Assembly: GCA_963691775.1 (NCBI GenBank)
Contig: OY829369.1
Coordinates: forward strand, 682,001 to 746,000
Source: JAZBPO01 sp963691775
GTDB lineage: Bacteria; Pseudomonadota; Gammaproteobacteria; Pseudomonadales; Azotimanducaceae
DNA: 64,000 bases
Reading direction: 5' to 3'
Made by a program: the position numbers and the translations under genes. This document shows positions 52,453-61,388 of this stretch, one piece after another. Positions within the stretch are counted from its first letter, which is position 1; the number at the start of each line of letters is the position of its first letter. Under the pieces are notes generated by a model, which did not search any database, was not told the origin of the DNA, and saw nothing but the letters and a program-made list of their open reading frames with translations.

Positions 52453-53453
52453 TGGGCGGCCCGGTGGGCCTCGAGCACCTCGTTGGCACGAAGGAAGAGT
52501 TCAGCTGACACCGCCCCGGTATCGATCATTCGAGCCCTAGCCGCGCGGCCCGCCTCAATCCAGGCCGCCGCCGTCTCGTCGTCCGGGGGCGAGAGAAATT
52601 CAATGCCCTGATTACGCAGCGCATCCTCCGCGGATGCGTGGTCACGGCGGTTGATCGCGGTGATCTCCTCGAACTGGCGTTCCATCACTTCACGCACCAC
52701 CATCTGGTCCGGCTCGGAAAGCTTCGCGAAGATCTTGTCGTCGACCGCGAGCGCGCCGTACACGTACATGAGCGGCAAATCGAGCAGATAGTCGACCTGC
52801 GTATACCACTGCAGTGCAAGGGCACCGACGGGCGGCACGGCAACCGCCTCGATCAGATCAGTCTGCAGGCCGGTGAGCACGTCAGCCATCGACAGCGGTA
52901 CGGGCGTGATGCCGAACCCCTCAATGGCCGCGAGCGCGCCAGCGTCATCGGCGGGAATCCAGACTTTCTGCGTGCGCGCTTCCTCGAGCGTTGCACCCGG
53001 ACGCTTCGACATCGCATATGCGAAACCAGCTTCGCCCAACCCGAAGACCACCCATCCCGACTCGGCGAGCCCGGCTTCTAGAACCGAATCAAGCTCAGCG
53101 CGCACCGCGTCCACTTCTTCGTAGTCGTTGAACATCATGGGCAGGTTGTACAGCTGGATGTCAGTGTAGAACGGCGTAAGGGCACCGACCGTAAGCGCCG
53201 CACCCTGCAGCTGGCGGAAACGAATCTTTCGGATCACTGCAGCGTCGTCCCCCATAACGCCGCCTGGATAGAACTTGAACTGCACCCGCCCGTCCGTGCG
53301 CGCCGAAATCTCCTCAGCGCCGGCACGCATCAGGCGCATCCAACTTGAATTCGCCGGTGAGAGCGTCGCGATCTTGAACGTCTCCGCGCCCACGGGCGGC
53401 GTTACGAGGATGGCCAGAAAGGCGACAAGGCTGAGCACAGGGATCCGCAACAT
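52449..53453 (-). CDS. dctP: TRAP transporter substrate-binding protein (DctP/TatP-like)
   Basis: The 334-residue periplasmic protein has a Sec signal (residues 1-23, AILVTPPVGAE) and the mixed-fold TRAP binding domain (TFKIATLSPANSSWMRL, KFYPGGVMGDD). The strand where acid-binding members carry a conserved Arg reads KVWIPADDAG, without Arg; this suggests that the ligand is not a simple carboxylate. Together with the TatT-type gene 11 bp upstream it resembles the TPAT system of Treponema pallidum. The ligand is unknown. Confidence 0.9.
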   Translation of the reverse strand: MLRIPVLSLVAFLAILVTPPVGAETFKIATLSPANSSWMRLMRAGAEEISARTDGRVQFKFYPGGVMGDDAAVIRKIRFRQLQGAALTVGALTPFYTDIQLYNLPMMFNDYEEVDAVRAELDSVLEAGLAESGWVVFGLGEAGFAYAMSKRPGATLEEARTQKVWIPADDAGALAAIEGFGITPVPLSMADVLTGLQTDLIEAVAVPPVGALALQWYTQVDYLLDLPLMYVYGALAVDDKIFAKLSEPDQMVVREVMERQFEEITAINRRDHASAEDALRNQGIEFLSPPDDETAAAWIEAGRAARARMIDTGAVSAELFLRANEVLEAHRAAQ

Positions 53454-53464
53454 GGACCGCTCCT

Positions 53465-54319
53465 TCAGAAGTAATCGTCGGCAGACGCAAGAAGAACCGC
53501 CGCGTCGCGCTGGGCGAGCACGTTGGCGAGCGTGAGGTCCGGCGCGCGCGGATCGGCGGCGAGCACCTCCTTGAGTAGCCGGTCGTGGAGCTCGCGATCA
53601 AAGACCAAGCGGGCGTACTGCTCAGCGAAAAGCACCTTTGCAGTGAGGTGCGCGCCGTCAGACAGCTCGATAGCACGCTCGAAGTGCACGCGACCGTCCT
53701 CGGGCCGACCACCCAGCGCCGGGGGAACAAGCGTGTCGAGCACGCCGAGATAAATATGAGCAGCGCCTTGCTCGAATCCCTCGTCGAGATCCAGCGTCCG
53801 GTCCAGCAGCGCACGCACGCGTGCGAGCTCGGCAACGGCATTCCAGTCCTCGCTGTGGCTCTGCACGTAGCTCGCCCAGGCAGATGCGAGGCCGAAGAGC
53901 GCGCCGACGTCCTCGTTGTCGGCAACCCAGGCCTCGAAAGCGTCGAAGTCCCGCGCGCGAAGATCGCAGGCGCTGGCGTCCTGTGCGCACTCGGCAGACA
54001 GCGCAAGCCCCAACGCTCGGCTCTGCAGGCGGGCGGCGCGCTCCGGGGCCTCGACGAAGTTGCTCCCGAACGCGCTGGTAAGCGTCGCCGCCGCCCTGAG
54101 CATCGCGGGATCGTCCGGATTGTCCGCAACGAGACCGTCGATCAGAAGCAGATACGCGGGGATTGCCGCCGCGACCGTTTCAGGGTCGTCGCTGTTGAGA
54201 ATGGCGCCAGTGAGACTGTCGGCGAGGCCGCTTGCGGCAGACGACACCACGCTGGCGCATCCGCTCACCTGGAGCAGGCAGACGAACACAACGGCGGGTA
54301 GGACCGGTCGAGAGATCAA
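53465..54319 (-). CDS. TatT-like TPR lipoprotein of the TRAP system
   Basis: The 284-residue protein starts with a lipoprotein signal ending LQVSGC (Cys21). The rest is all-helical, with TPR-like pairs such as SAWASYVQSHSEDW and DEGFEQGAAHIYLGVLDTLV. This matches the T component of TPAT (TPR-associated TRAP) systems, first described in Treponema pallidum as TatT (Tp0956), where it forms a trimer that caps the binding protein TatP(T). It is the first gene of the TatT-DctP-DctQ-DctM-MlaA operon, and lies 134 bp from the divergent acetyltransferase. Confidence 0.88.
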   Translation of the reverse strand: MISRPVLPAVVFVCLLQVSGCASVVSSAASGLADSLTGAILNSDDPETVAAAIPAYLLLIDGLVADNPDDPAMLRAAATLTSAFGSNFVEAPERAARLQSRALGLALSAECAQDASACDLRARDFDAFEAWVADNEDVGALFGLASAWASYVQSHSEDWNAVAELARVRALLDRTLDLDEGFEQGAAHIYLGVLDTLVPPALGGRPEDGRVHFERAIELSDGAHLTAKVLFAEQYARLVFDRELHDRLLKEVLAADPRAPDLTLANVLAQRDAAVLLASADDYF

Positions 54320-54453
54320 GGCAGGACCAATGCTCTTGCAGGGAGGTAGGATCGTTCACGCGCGGTATTGAGCCAGCGACGGTCCGGGAGGGTCAAGACA
54401 ACCGGGTAGTTGAAGGATGCTCAGCCGGTCCTACGATCCGAAATGAGCCCTCT

Positions 54454-54942
54454 ATGGCGCCATCCGTCCAGAGCAACAAGCAGTCTTCGCTCATCTGCGA
54501 ACGCGTTGACCGGTGGGCGCTGGATACGCTGGTCCATGCCGCACGAGCACTGCTTGAGGATGAAGGTGCACAGGCGCCCTCGATGCATGGCATGAGGCTG
54601 CGTTTGCACCGCCGTCTGAGTACGGGCGGGCGCGCTTGGATATTCCGTACCCCGGATCGGATGCCACCGATCGCCTTTGCCCTGTGCAGCTCAGCCGGAA
54701 CCCGCGTGCGCATCGAGCAGTTCCGCGTTGAGGCGGACGTGCGCCGCCATGGCTGGGGCCGCCGCTGTGTCCAGGCGCTGCTTGTCGGTCCCCTTGCGTC
54801 GGCGGAGACGGTGGAAGTGCGTGTGCTCGAGGACAACGCGCCTGCCCTCGCCTTCTGGCACAGCGAAGGGTTCCGAACCGAGGTCGAGAATCCTGTGGCG
54901 CGCCTGCGGATGTCTGTCCGGAACCGGCCTCAGTCAATCTGA
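54454..54942 (+). CDS. GNAT-family acetyltransferase
   Basis: The 162-residue protein has the acetyl-CoA pyrophosphate loop VRRHGWGRRCVQALL and the terminal NAPALAFWHSEGFR, typical of Gcn5-related N-acetyltransferases. The substrate is unknown; many of these act on amines or protein N-termini. The ATG at 54454 was preferred over an upstream in-frame extension to 54232, which overlaps the promoter of tatT. The last 9 bases overlap the convergent MFS transporter gene. Confidence 0.83.
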   Translation: MAPSVQSNKQSSLICERVDRWALDTLVHAARALLEDEGAQAPSMHGMRLRLHRRLSTGGRAWIFRTPDRMPPIAFALCSSAGTRVRIEQFRVEADVRRHGWGRRCVQALLVGPLASAETVEVRVLEDNAPALAFWHSEGFRTEVENPVARLRMSVRNRPQSI

Positions 54943-56211
54943 GGCTTCCGGCGACATCACCACCAGCGCAACCGATGCCAGCGCTGCGATGCATCCGAGC
55001 GTCATGCACGCAAGCATGGGCAGCGCACTCCCGTCCTGGAACACGCCCACCACCTGAGTCGCCAGGGCCGCGACGGTCATCTGAGCGAACCCGGAGAAGC
55101 CAGAGGCGGTTCCGGCCCGATTCGGAAAAACGGAGAGCGCGCCCGCCTGCGCGTTCGGCATGGCCAGACCGTTGCCGATCATCGCGACGGAAACGGGCAA
55201 GAACAGCGTCATGGGTGAAAGCGCATCGTTCGCAACGAATACGACCGTTACGAGCACAGCAGCGAGCGCAAGTGACGACCCCAGCCCCATAAGAAGCAAT
55301 AGCGGAAAGCGCCCGGTCGTCCGGATGGCAATGTAGTTGCCCATCATAAAACCGGCGGACAGCAGCACGAACCACAGGCCGTACTCTGTCGCAGGGCGGC
55401 CGAGCGTAGTCACCATGAGGTACGGCGCACCGCTGATGAAGGAAAAAAATACCACCGACGAGGACGCGGTGTGGCCGACGTAGCCAACAAAGCGGCGTGA
55501 ACGAAGCAGCTGTCCAAAGCCGATGAGAATGCCGCCCAGATTCTCTGAGCGCCCCACGTCGTCATGGGTCTCAGGCAGCGCATGGAGAACCCAGATCATA
55601 ATGATCAGTACGGTCGCGCCGGCAAAAATGAAAACGGAACGCCAATGCACCACGTCGGTGAGCGCACCACCGATCGCAGGCGCGATCATCGGCGCGACAA
55701 CCATGATCATGGTGAGCTGTGCGATGACCGCAGCGGCCTGCTCCGCGCCGAAGAGGTCCCTCACGACCGCGCGCGCCAACACCATGCCTGCGGCGCCGCC
55801 CGCCGCTTGAACAACTCGTCCGAAGATAAGCCATTCGATCGTTGGCGCGATCGCACACAGCATCGAGCCGAGTACAAAGATGCCCAGGCCAAGGAGCAAT
55901 ACCGGCCGGCGCCCAAACCGATCCGAGGCCGGTCCATAAGCGAGCGTCGACATGGCGATCGCGGCCATCGAGAGTGAGAGCGTCAATTGCACAACGCCCG
56001 ATGTCGAAGCGAAGTCTGACTGCACCACCGGCAGCGCCGGCAGAAAAATCTGCATCGCCAGTGGCCCCGTCGCCGTAATCGACGCCAGCAGCGCGATCAA
56101 TGCACGGGTCGGCAGGCCGTCGGTGCGCAGCGCGGCCAGATTCTCGGGGGAATCAATGGGTGTCGTTGTACTCACAGAGGATGGCGTGGGCCTTGGGGGA
56201 TCCAAGAGCAT
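54934..56211 (-). CDS. Bcr/CflA-family multidrug efflux transporter
   Basis: The 425-residue major-facilitator protein has 12 helices and the Bcr/CflA features LPALPVVQSDF, YGPASDRFGRRPVLL (motif A) and QAAGGAAGMVLARAVVRDLF. These proton antiporters export drugs such as bicyclomycin, chloramphenicol or sulfonamides, and sometimes cysteine. The ATG at 56211 is chosen over the GTG at 56220. A palindrome AGAGCG-CA-CGCTCT (56212-56225) adjoins the start and might be an operator. Confidence 0.9.
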   Translation of the reverse strand: MLLDPPRPTPSSVSTTTPIDSPENLAALRTDGLPTRALIALLASITATGPLAMQIFLPALPVVQSDFASTSGVVQLTLSLSMAAIAMSTLAYGPASDRFGRRPVLLLGLGIFVLGSMLCAIAPTIEWLIFGRVVQAAGGAAGMVLARAVVRDLFGAEQAAAVIAQLTMIMVVAPMIAPAIGGALTDVVHWRSVFIFAGATVLIIMIWVLHALPETHDDVGRSENLGGILIGFGQLLRSRRFVGYVGHTASSSVVFFSFISGAPYLMVTTLGRPATEYGLWFVLLSAGFMMGNYIAIRTTGRFPLLLLMGLGSSLALAAVLVTVVFVANDALSPMTLFLPVSVAMIGNGLAMPNAQAGALSVFPNRAGTASGFSGFAQMTVAALATQVVGVFQDGSALPMLACMTLGCIAALASVALVVMSPEASD

Positions 56212-56353
56212 AGAGCGCACGCTCTGATCCGGCCACAGGATCCGCTAGTTGCGCGGGTCCCGCCGTGCTTCAATGCGCACCGCCGACGGCGGGCGATCCC
56301 CGCACGGCGCGACCTGACCTCAACCGCACCACAAGTGCGCATAGGACATCGAC

Positions 56354-57385
56354 ATGAACACCGCTCGAAACACCGCTCGGGATAGTCACCCGCGCGCCGA
56401 CGTACGCGAAATCCGCGTAGCCGGCTGCGCCCTTCATGCGTTTGTAGCGATCGACAGCACGCAGCTGGGCCCCGCATTCGGCGGCTGCCGCTTCCGCCCC
56501 TACCAGTCCAGCAGCGCAGCGCGTACGGACGCCCTGCGGCTGGCCCACGGTATGACACTGAAGAATGCGCTCGCCGGGATTCCCTTCGGCGGCGGCAAGG
56601 CGGTGATCATGGAACCCCGCGAGCCCTACGATCGCGACGCCCTGTTCGCAGCCTTTGGTCGCGAGATCGAGGCACTCGGCGGCTGCTACATCACCGCCAT
56701 GGATTCAGGCACCACGACCGCAGACATGGACACAATCGGCCAGAACACGCGCTACGTGTCAGGCCGCACCCACGCAGAGGGCGATCCCTCTCCGTACACC
56801 GCGCATGGCGTGTATCGAGGGATAGAGGTTGCGCTGGCAAGGCGCGGGACATCGCTTGACGAGGCGCGCATCGCGATCCAGGGGGTTGGCCATGTCGGAG
56901 CCGCCCTCGCGCGCGGCCTGGCCAATGCCGGAGCAGAACTCGTCATCGCTGATCCGGTCGCCGACCGTGCGGAGGCCATCGCCGCCGCCACCGGCGCGCA
57001 CGTTGTTGCGCCCGAAGCCTTGCTCGAAACGACTTGCGACGTGCTCGCCCCCTGTGGCCTCGGTGGCGTCCTGAACCGCGAGACGGTCGCGGCGCTCGAC
57101 TGCCGGATCGTGGCAGGCGCCGCCAACAATCAGCTCGCCACGCCGAACATCGCGAGCGCACTCGCTGCGCGCGGGATTCTCTACGTACCGGATTTCCTGC
57201 TCAACGCCGGAGGCGTCATTCATGCAGCGCTCGCCTGGGCGGCGCACAGTGACACCGAGATCTGCGGCCGGGTCGACCAGATCGGCGACACCGTCTCCGA
57301 GGTGCTCAAGCAGGCGGATCAGCGCCAAACAGCCCCTCTGGCCGTTGCGCAAGTGCTTGCTGAGAGACGCCTGGCTGCCGCCTGA
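56354..57385 (+). CDS. Leucine/amino acid dehydrogenase
   Basis: The 343-residue Glu/Leu/Phe/Val dehydrogenase family enzyme has the two catalytic lysines Lys70 (HGMTLKNALAG) and Lys82 (FGGGKAV), and an NAD-binding domain with AIQGVGHVGAAL. It oxidatively deaminates a branched-chain or aromatic amino acid to a 2-oxo acid. The length and the FGGGKAVI motif fit leucine/valine dehydrogenases rather than glutamate dehydrogenase. An AGGACA-type site precedes the start. Confidence 0.92.
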   Translation: MNTARNTARDSHPRADVREIRVAGCALHAFVAIDSTQLGPAFGGCRFRPYQSSSAARTDALRLAHGMTLKNALAGIPFGGGKAVIMEPREPYDRDALFAAFGREIEALGGCYITAMDSGTTTADMDTIGQNTRYVSGRTHAEGDPSPYTAHGVYRGIEVALARRGTSLDEARIAIQGVGHVGAALARGLANAGAELVIADPVADRAEAIAAATGAHVVAPEALLETTCDVLAPCGLGGVLNRETVAALDCRIVAGAANNQLATPNIASALAARGILYVPDFLLNAGGVIHAALAWAAHSDTEICGRVDQIGDTVSEVLKQADQRQTAPLAVAQVLAERRLAAA

Positions 57386-57459
57386 CAGCCCTTCCCTCAC
57401 CGAGGAGGATAGAATTCGGGCGCCGGCGCAGCGCAGAAGCCCGCGAGGGAGGGACAGGA

Positions 57460-58827
57460 TTGAACGAAATCGGCGCGTCGAGCCTCGCGCGACGCTCTTT
57501 CTGGGCCTACGGCGTTCTTGGCTTTCCGCTCGCCCTGCTGGGCTATCCTCTCGGCATCTGGCTGCCTCGCGCCTATAGCACCGACGTCGGCGTAGACCTT
57601 GCGCTGATCGGCTTCGTGATCACCGCGGCCGCAATTTTCGATGCGGTCACGGACCCAGTGATCGGTTTCGCCAGCGATCGAGTGCGCACGCCTGCCGGGC
57701 GGCGGCGCGGCTGGATCGCGGTTGGCGCGCCGCTTCTCGCCGGTGCGGTTTGGATGCTTCTGAATCCCGATCGTGGCGACGCTGTGGCCTATCTCGCCTT
57801 CTGGTTCCTTTTCCTGCGCGTCGGATCCACGCTCGTCCTGGTTCCCTATGGCGCGCTCGGCGCCGAACTGTCGCCCAACTACCACACGCGGACAGCACTG
57901 AACTCGTTCAGGCAGCGCTTTGCGATCGCGGGCCTGATCGCGGCGGCGCTCGTCCCCGCGGTCGTCGAATCGATGCTCGACGACGATGCAACGGCCCTGA
58001 TCGTGCTCGAGTCCTACAGCTGGCTTGTCCTGATCTGCCTGCCGCTGGCGGCGGTGCTGATGCTGATCGGCGTCACCGAGCCGCCAGCGCCCGTCGCGAG
58101 CGGCCGCACGCCCCTGCTTAAATCCCTGCGCCTGATGTGGAAGAACGGCCTGTTCCGAACCGTGCTCGTGATCGAGCTGGTCATTACCGGCGGGGAATCA
58201 TTCCGCAACGCTCTGTCGCTGTTCTTCATGCAGGACGCCATCGGCATTGAGCGCGCGGGAACGCTGTACGTGCTGTATTTCGCAATGGGTCTTGGCGCCA
58301 TCCCGCTCTGGGACTGGATCGCGCGACGCTTCGGCAAGCACCGATCTCTCGCCGCTGCGATGTTGCTGGTGAGCATCGACTCGATCGCAATCTTTGCGAT
58401 CTATCTCTTCGATTTCTGGAAAGTCGAGCTATTCCGCATCCTCTTCGCGATCAAAGGACTCTGCTACGGCGCCTTCGCGTATCTGCCCCTGGCCATGATG
58501 GCGGACGTGGTGGATATCGACACGGCACGCTCTGGCGATCCGCGAACGGGCAGCTACTTTGCCCTGCATGGCTTCATGACAAAGTGTGCCGCTTCATTCG
58601 GCGGCTTTTCTCTTCCGCTGCTTGCGCTGACCGGCTACTCCGCAGCGCCAGACGCCCTCAACGACACCTATGCCCTGACCTGGCTGGGGGCGCTCTATGC
58701 ACTCGTCCCGACCGCACTGTTCGTGTTTGCGTTCTGGGTTTGCTGGACTTGGCCGCTGACCGCGAAGCGCCACGCGCGCCTGCGGGCCGCGATGGACAGG
58801 CGCAGGATACGGCTCGAGCAGGCATGA
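57460..58827 (+). CDS. GPH/MelB-type MFS carrier
   Basis: The 455-residue, 12-helix transporter has FDAVTDPVIGFASDRVRTPAG, the N-terminal motif of the glycoside-pentoside-hexuronide (MelB-like) cation symporters. The start is a TTG with a GGAGGG site. It likely brings a sugar, or a sulfonated or carboxylated compound, into the cell with Na+ or H+; the substrate is unknown. The stop (TGA) overlaps an ATG at 58824 that opens a 44-codon ORF of doubtful reality. The enoyl-CoA hydratase gene follows at 58951. Confidence 0.85.
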   Translation: MNEIGASSLARRSFWAYGVLGFPLALLGYPLGIWLPRAYSTDVGVDLALIGFVITAAAIFDAVTDPVIGFASDRVRTPAGRRRGWIAVGAPLLAGAVWMLLNPDRGDAVAYLAFWFLFLRVGSTLVLVPYGALGAELSPNYHTRTALNSFRQRFAIAGLIAAALVPAVVESMLDDDATALIVLESYSWLVLICLPLAAVLMLIGVTEPPAPVASGRTPLLKSLRLMWKNGLFRTVLVIELVITGGESFRNALSLFFMQDAIGIERAGTLYVLYFAMGLGAIPLWDWIARRFGKHRSLAAAMLLVSIDSIAIFAIYLFDFWKVELFRILFAIKGLCYGAFAYLPLAMMADVVDIDTARSGDPRTGSYFALHGFMTKCAASFGGFSLPLLALTGYSAAPDALNDTYALTWLGALYALVPTALFVFAFWVCWTWPLTAKRHARLRAAMDRRRIRLEQA

Positions 58828-58958
58828 CCCGGGCGGATTCGGTCGACGTTGATGGTGTTCATTTGCCTATCGCTGGTCGGGACCTAGGCGCGGTGCGCGT
58901 CGATCTCGCGTACCCGGCGCACGCCGAAAACGCTACACGGAGGGCCGAAAATGGCTGA
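58824..58958 (+). CDS. Possible 44-codon ORF between MFS carrier and enoyl-CoA hydratase
   Basis: An ATG overlapping the MFS stop (ATGA) opens a short frame MTRADSVDVDGVHLPIAGRD and ends in TGA at 58956-58958, overlapping the next gene's start. No ribosome binding site or family is recognised. Coupling on both sides makes it possible but it may be chance. Confidence 0.2.
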   Translation: MTRADSVDVDGVHLPIAGRDLGAVRVDLAYPAHAENATRRAENG

Positions 58959-59733
58959 GAGACTCGTTCAGGTCACGCGTGATGCTGGTGTAACCATTGT
59001 CACCCTGAATCGCCCTGAGGCGCTGAACGCCCTGTCGACGGGGCTGCGACAGGCGCTCGTGCGGACCTTTCGCGCGCTGAAGCAGGATCCCGAGACGGAG
59101 GTCGTGATCCTCACGGGCGCCGGGCGAGCATTTACGGTGGGACTTGATTTGAAGGAGCTTGGCGGTGAAACGGAAGGCAATCCTGCCGGAGCACAGGTTG
59201 AAGATACTGATGTAGGCGCCGAGCTTGATACCTTCGAGAAACCCGTGATCGGCGCCATAAACGGGTATGCCATCACGGGCGGATTCGAGCTTGCGCTGAT
59301 GTGCGACATCCTCGTCTGCGGTGAGTCCGCGCGCTTTGCGGACACGCACGCACGCGTCGGCGTCGTCCCCGGCTGGGGCCTCTCCCAGCGCCTTGGCCGC
59401 CTGATCGGCCTGCCGCGAGCGAAGGAACTTTCCCTGACCGGAAACTTTCTCACAGCCCAGAAAGCCGAAGCGTGGGGCATGGTGAACCGCGTTGTCCCGG
59501 ACGAGACGCTAATGGATGAAGCGATAGCACTTGCGCGAGACATCCTCACCACCGATCCGGTCACGCGCGCGGAAATCAAAAGGATCATGGATGCGGGCTG
59601 GGGCGAAACACTAGATCGCGGTCTCGCGATCGAGGCGGCGGCGAGTCGGCGGCACATGCGGGACGCCGTTACCGCAGAGAGCGTCGCCCAGCGGCGCACG
59701 GATATACAGGCACGCGGGCGCAACCAGCCCTGA
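58951..59733 (+). CDS. Enoyl-CoA hydratase/isomerase
   Basis: The 260-residue crotonase-family enzyme has the oxyanion-hole segments GRAFTVGLDL and INGYAITGGFELAL. Glu in FADTHARVGVVPGWG would be the second catalytic acid position, but the exact place of the two glutamates varies. It hydrates a 2-enoyl-CoA or carries out a related crotonase reaction, consistent with the many acyl-CoA genes in this window. An GGAGGG-type site lies 8 bases before the ATG. It is 12 bp from the convergent luciferase-like gene. Confidence 0.9.
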   Translation: MAERLVQVTRDAGVTIVTLNRPEALNALSTGLRQALVRTFRALKQDPETEVVILTGAGRAFTVGLDLKELGGETEGNPAGAQVEDTDVGAELDTFEKPVIGAINGYAITGGFELALMCDILVCGESARFADTHARVGVVPGWGLSQRLGRLIGLPRAKELSLTGNFLTAQKAEAWGMVNRVVPDETLMDEAIALARDILTTDPVTRAEIKRIMDAGWGETLDRGLAIEAAASRRHMRDAVTAESVAQRRTDIQARGRNQP

Positions 59734-59745
59734 TCCGCACCAAAC

Positions 59746-60798
59746 TCAGAGTGCAGACAAGAGTTCCAGCCCGCGACCTAGCACATCGAGTCTTTCGAAA
59801 GCGCTCCGGCCCTGGGGCGCAAGGCGCAGCGTGTTCACGCCGGCGTCCCGAAACGCCCGCATGCGCTCGCTGACCATGGCCTCGTCACCAAGCAGATTCG
59901 CTTGCAGCACCATTTCTGTCGGTACGCGCGCGATCGCCTTGTCCCGATGCCCTTCCAACCAGAGCGCTTGGACCGCTCGCGCGTCTTCTTCCCACCCGCC
60001 CCGCTTGAAGGCATCGTTGTAGAAGTTGGTCTGCGCGGAACCCATCGCGCCGAGCGTGAACGCCAGGTTTCGTTTCAGTGGCTCAGCCAGGGCCTCAGGG
60101 TCGCCGAAAGCAAGCATGCCGCCGACCTGGATGTCGATATCGTGGAGGCTTCGACCCGCGCCCTCTGCACCGCGGCGGAGATGCGCCAGATGCGCCTCAG
60201 CCCCTTCAGGGGTAAAGGAGGTGCCGAGCCACCCGTCGGCGATCGCGCCAGTCAATTCCAACGCTTTGGGCGCAAGCGTCGCAAGATAGATCGGGACACT
60301 GGTATTCCCGGGTTGCGAAAGACGCAGCGCCTTGCCCTGACCCGTCGCGCCCTCACCATTGAACGGCATCTGGTGGTGTGTGCCCTGGTACTCGAGTTTT
60401 TCCCCCTCGAAGGCCAGGCGGACAATCTCGACGGTTTCGCGCATACGTGCCAGAGGCGCTCTGAAAGGACGTCCGTGTAGTCCCTCGACGACCTGCGGCC
60501 CACTCGCGCCAAGACCGAGATTGAATCGGTCGCCAGAGATCGCAGCCATGGTCAGAGCAGTCATCGCCGTCATGGACGGCGCTCGAGCACTGATCTGCAT
60601 GATGCCGGTTCCGAGACGGATGCGTTCTGTCCGCGCGCCGACCCATGCCAGCGGCGCTATCGCGTCCTGCCCCCAGGCCTCCGCAGACCAGACGCAGTCG
60701 ACGCCCATACGATCCGCTTCCACTGCAAATGCGACCGCATCGTCGAAATCGCGCTTCTTCCCTGAATCGGCGCTGCCGATCCCGATCGCAGTGCGCAT
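59746..60798 (-). CDS. Luciferase-like (LLM) oxidoreductase, probably F420 or flavin dependent
   Basis: The 350-residue TIM-barrel protein has the LLM features MRTAIGIGSADSGK, DRMGVDCVWSAEAWGQDA, LGTGIMQISARAP and SGDRFNLGLGASGPQVVEG. The HGRPFRAPLARMRE segment and overall shape match F420-dependent LLM enzymes of actinobacteria, many of which act in steroid or terpene catabolism; in gammaproteobacteria the cofactor may be FMN. The GGGGAGGG site precedes the ATG. The substrate is unknown. It is 42 bp downstream of fur. Confidence 0.88.
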   Translation of the reverse strand: MRTAIGIGSADSGKKRDFDDAVAFAVEADRMGVDCVWSAEAWGQDAIAPLAWVGARTERIRLGTGIMQISARAPSMTAMTALTMAAISGDRFNLGLGASGPQVVEGLHGRPFRAPLARMRETVEIVRLAFEGEKLEYQGTHHQMPFNGEGATGQGKALRLSQPGNTSVPIYLATLAPKALELTGAIADGWLGTSFTPEGAEAHLAHLRRGAEGAGRSLHDIDIQVGGMLAFGDPEALAEPLKRNLAFTLGAMGSAQTNFYNDAFKRGGWEEDARAVQALWLEGHRDKAIARVPTEMVLQANLLGDEAMVSERMRAFRDAGVNTLRLAPQGRSAFERLDVLGRGLELLSAL

Positions 60799-60840
60799 CG
60801 CTTCCCTCCCCGGAGGCGCTCGCGCGTCCGTCGCTGGACG

Positions 60841-61242
60841 TCAGTCCTTTTTCTTCACATACAGGACCATGGTGTGGTCAACGAGATCGAAACCGTGCTG
60901 CTCGGCGACCTCGCGCTGGAGTTTCTCGATGCGCTCGTCGAAGAATTCCAGCACTCGCCCGGAATCTAGATCAACCATGTGGTCGTGGTGCTCGTCGCTA
61001 GCGAGCTCGTAAACGGCATGACCGTCGTCGAAGTTGTGCCGCGCGACCAGACCCGCCGACTCGAACTGCGTCAGTACTCGGTACACGGTCGCGAGGCCAA
61101 TGCTTTCGTCCGACTCGACCAGCCGTCGATAGACATCTTCCGCTGACAAGTGATGGGGATCCGCCTTCTCGAGAATCTCGAGAATCTTAAGTCGCGGGAC
61201 CGTGACTTTGAGTCCAGCTTTCTTCAGTTCAGTGTTGTCCAA
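60841..61242 (-). CDS. fur: Ferric uptake regulator
   Basis: The 133-residue regulator starts with a TTG (61242; MDNTELKKAG). It has the winged helix with GLATVYRVLTQFESAGLV and the metal-binding HHDHMVDLDSG segment. The Cys-x-x-Cys pair of E. coli Fur is absent (DLDSG), as in Pseudomonas Fur, so the structural zinc site is missing or different. It represses iron uptake genes with Fe2+ as corepressor. No Fur box was found in its 146-bp upstream region. A longer open frame to 61365 is not family-like. Confidence 0.93.
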   Translation of the reverse strand: MDNTELKKAGLKVTVPRLKILEILEKADPHHLSAEDVYRRLVESDESIGLATVYRVLTQFESAGLVARHNFDDGHAVYELASDEHHDHMVDLDSGRVLEFFDERIEKLQREVAEQHGFDLVDHTMVLYVKKKD

Positions 61243-61388
61243 GGTTGATCCGTAAAATGGCAGCTGCAATGCCCCGCATGAAGCCACACGCGCCGGGGAA
61301 TGCAAAGCCGGCCGTGACAACGAGCACTTGCGAGGTCCGAGCGGCACATGATTCGATGCAAGCACGACCGTGAAACGGACGCGCGCTC

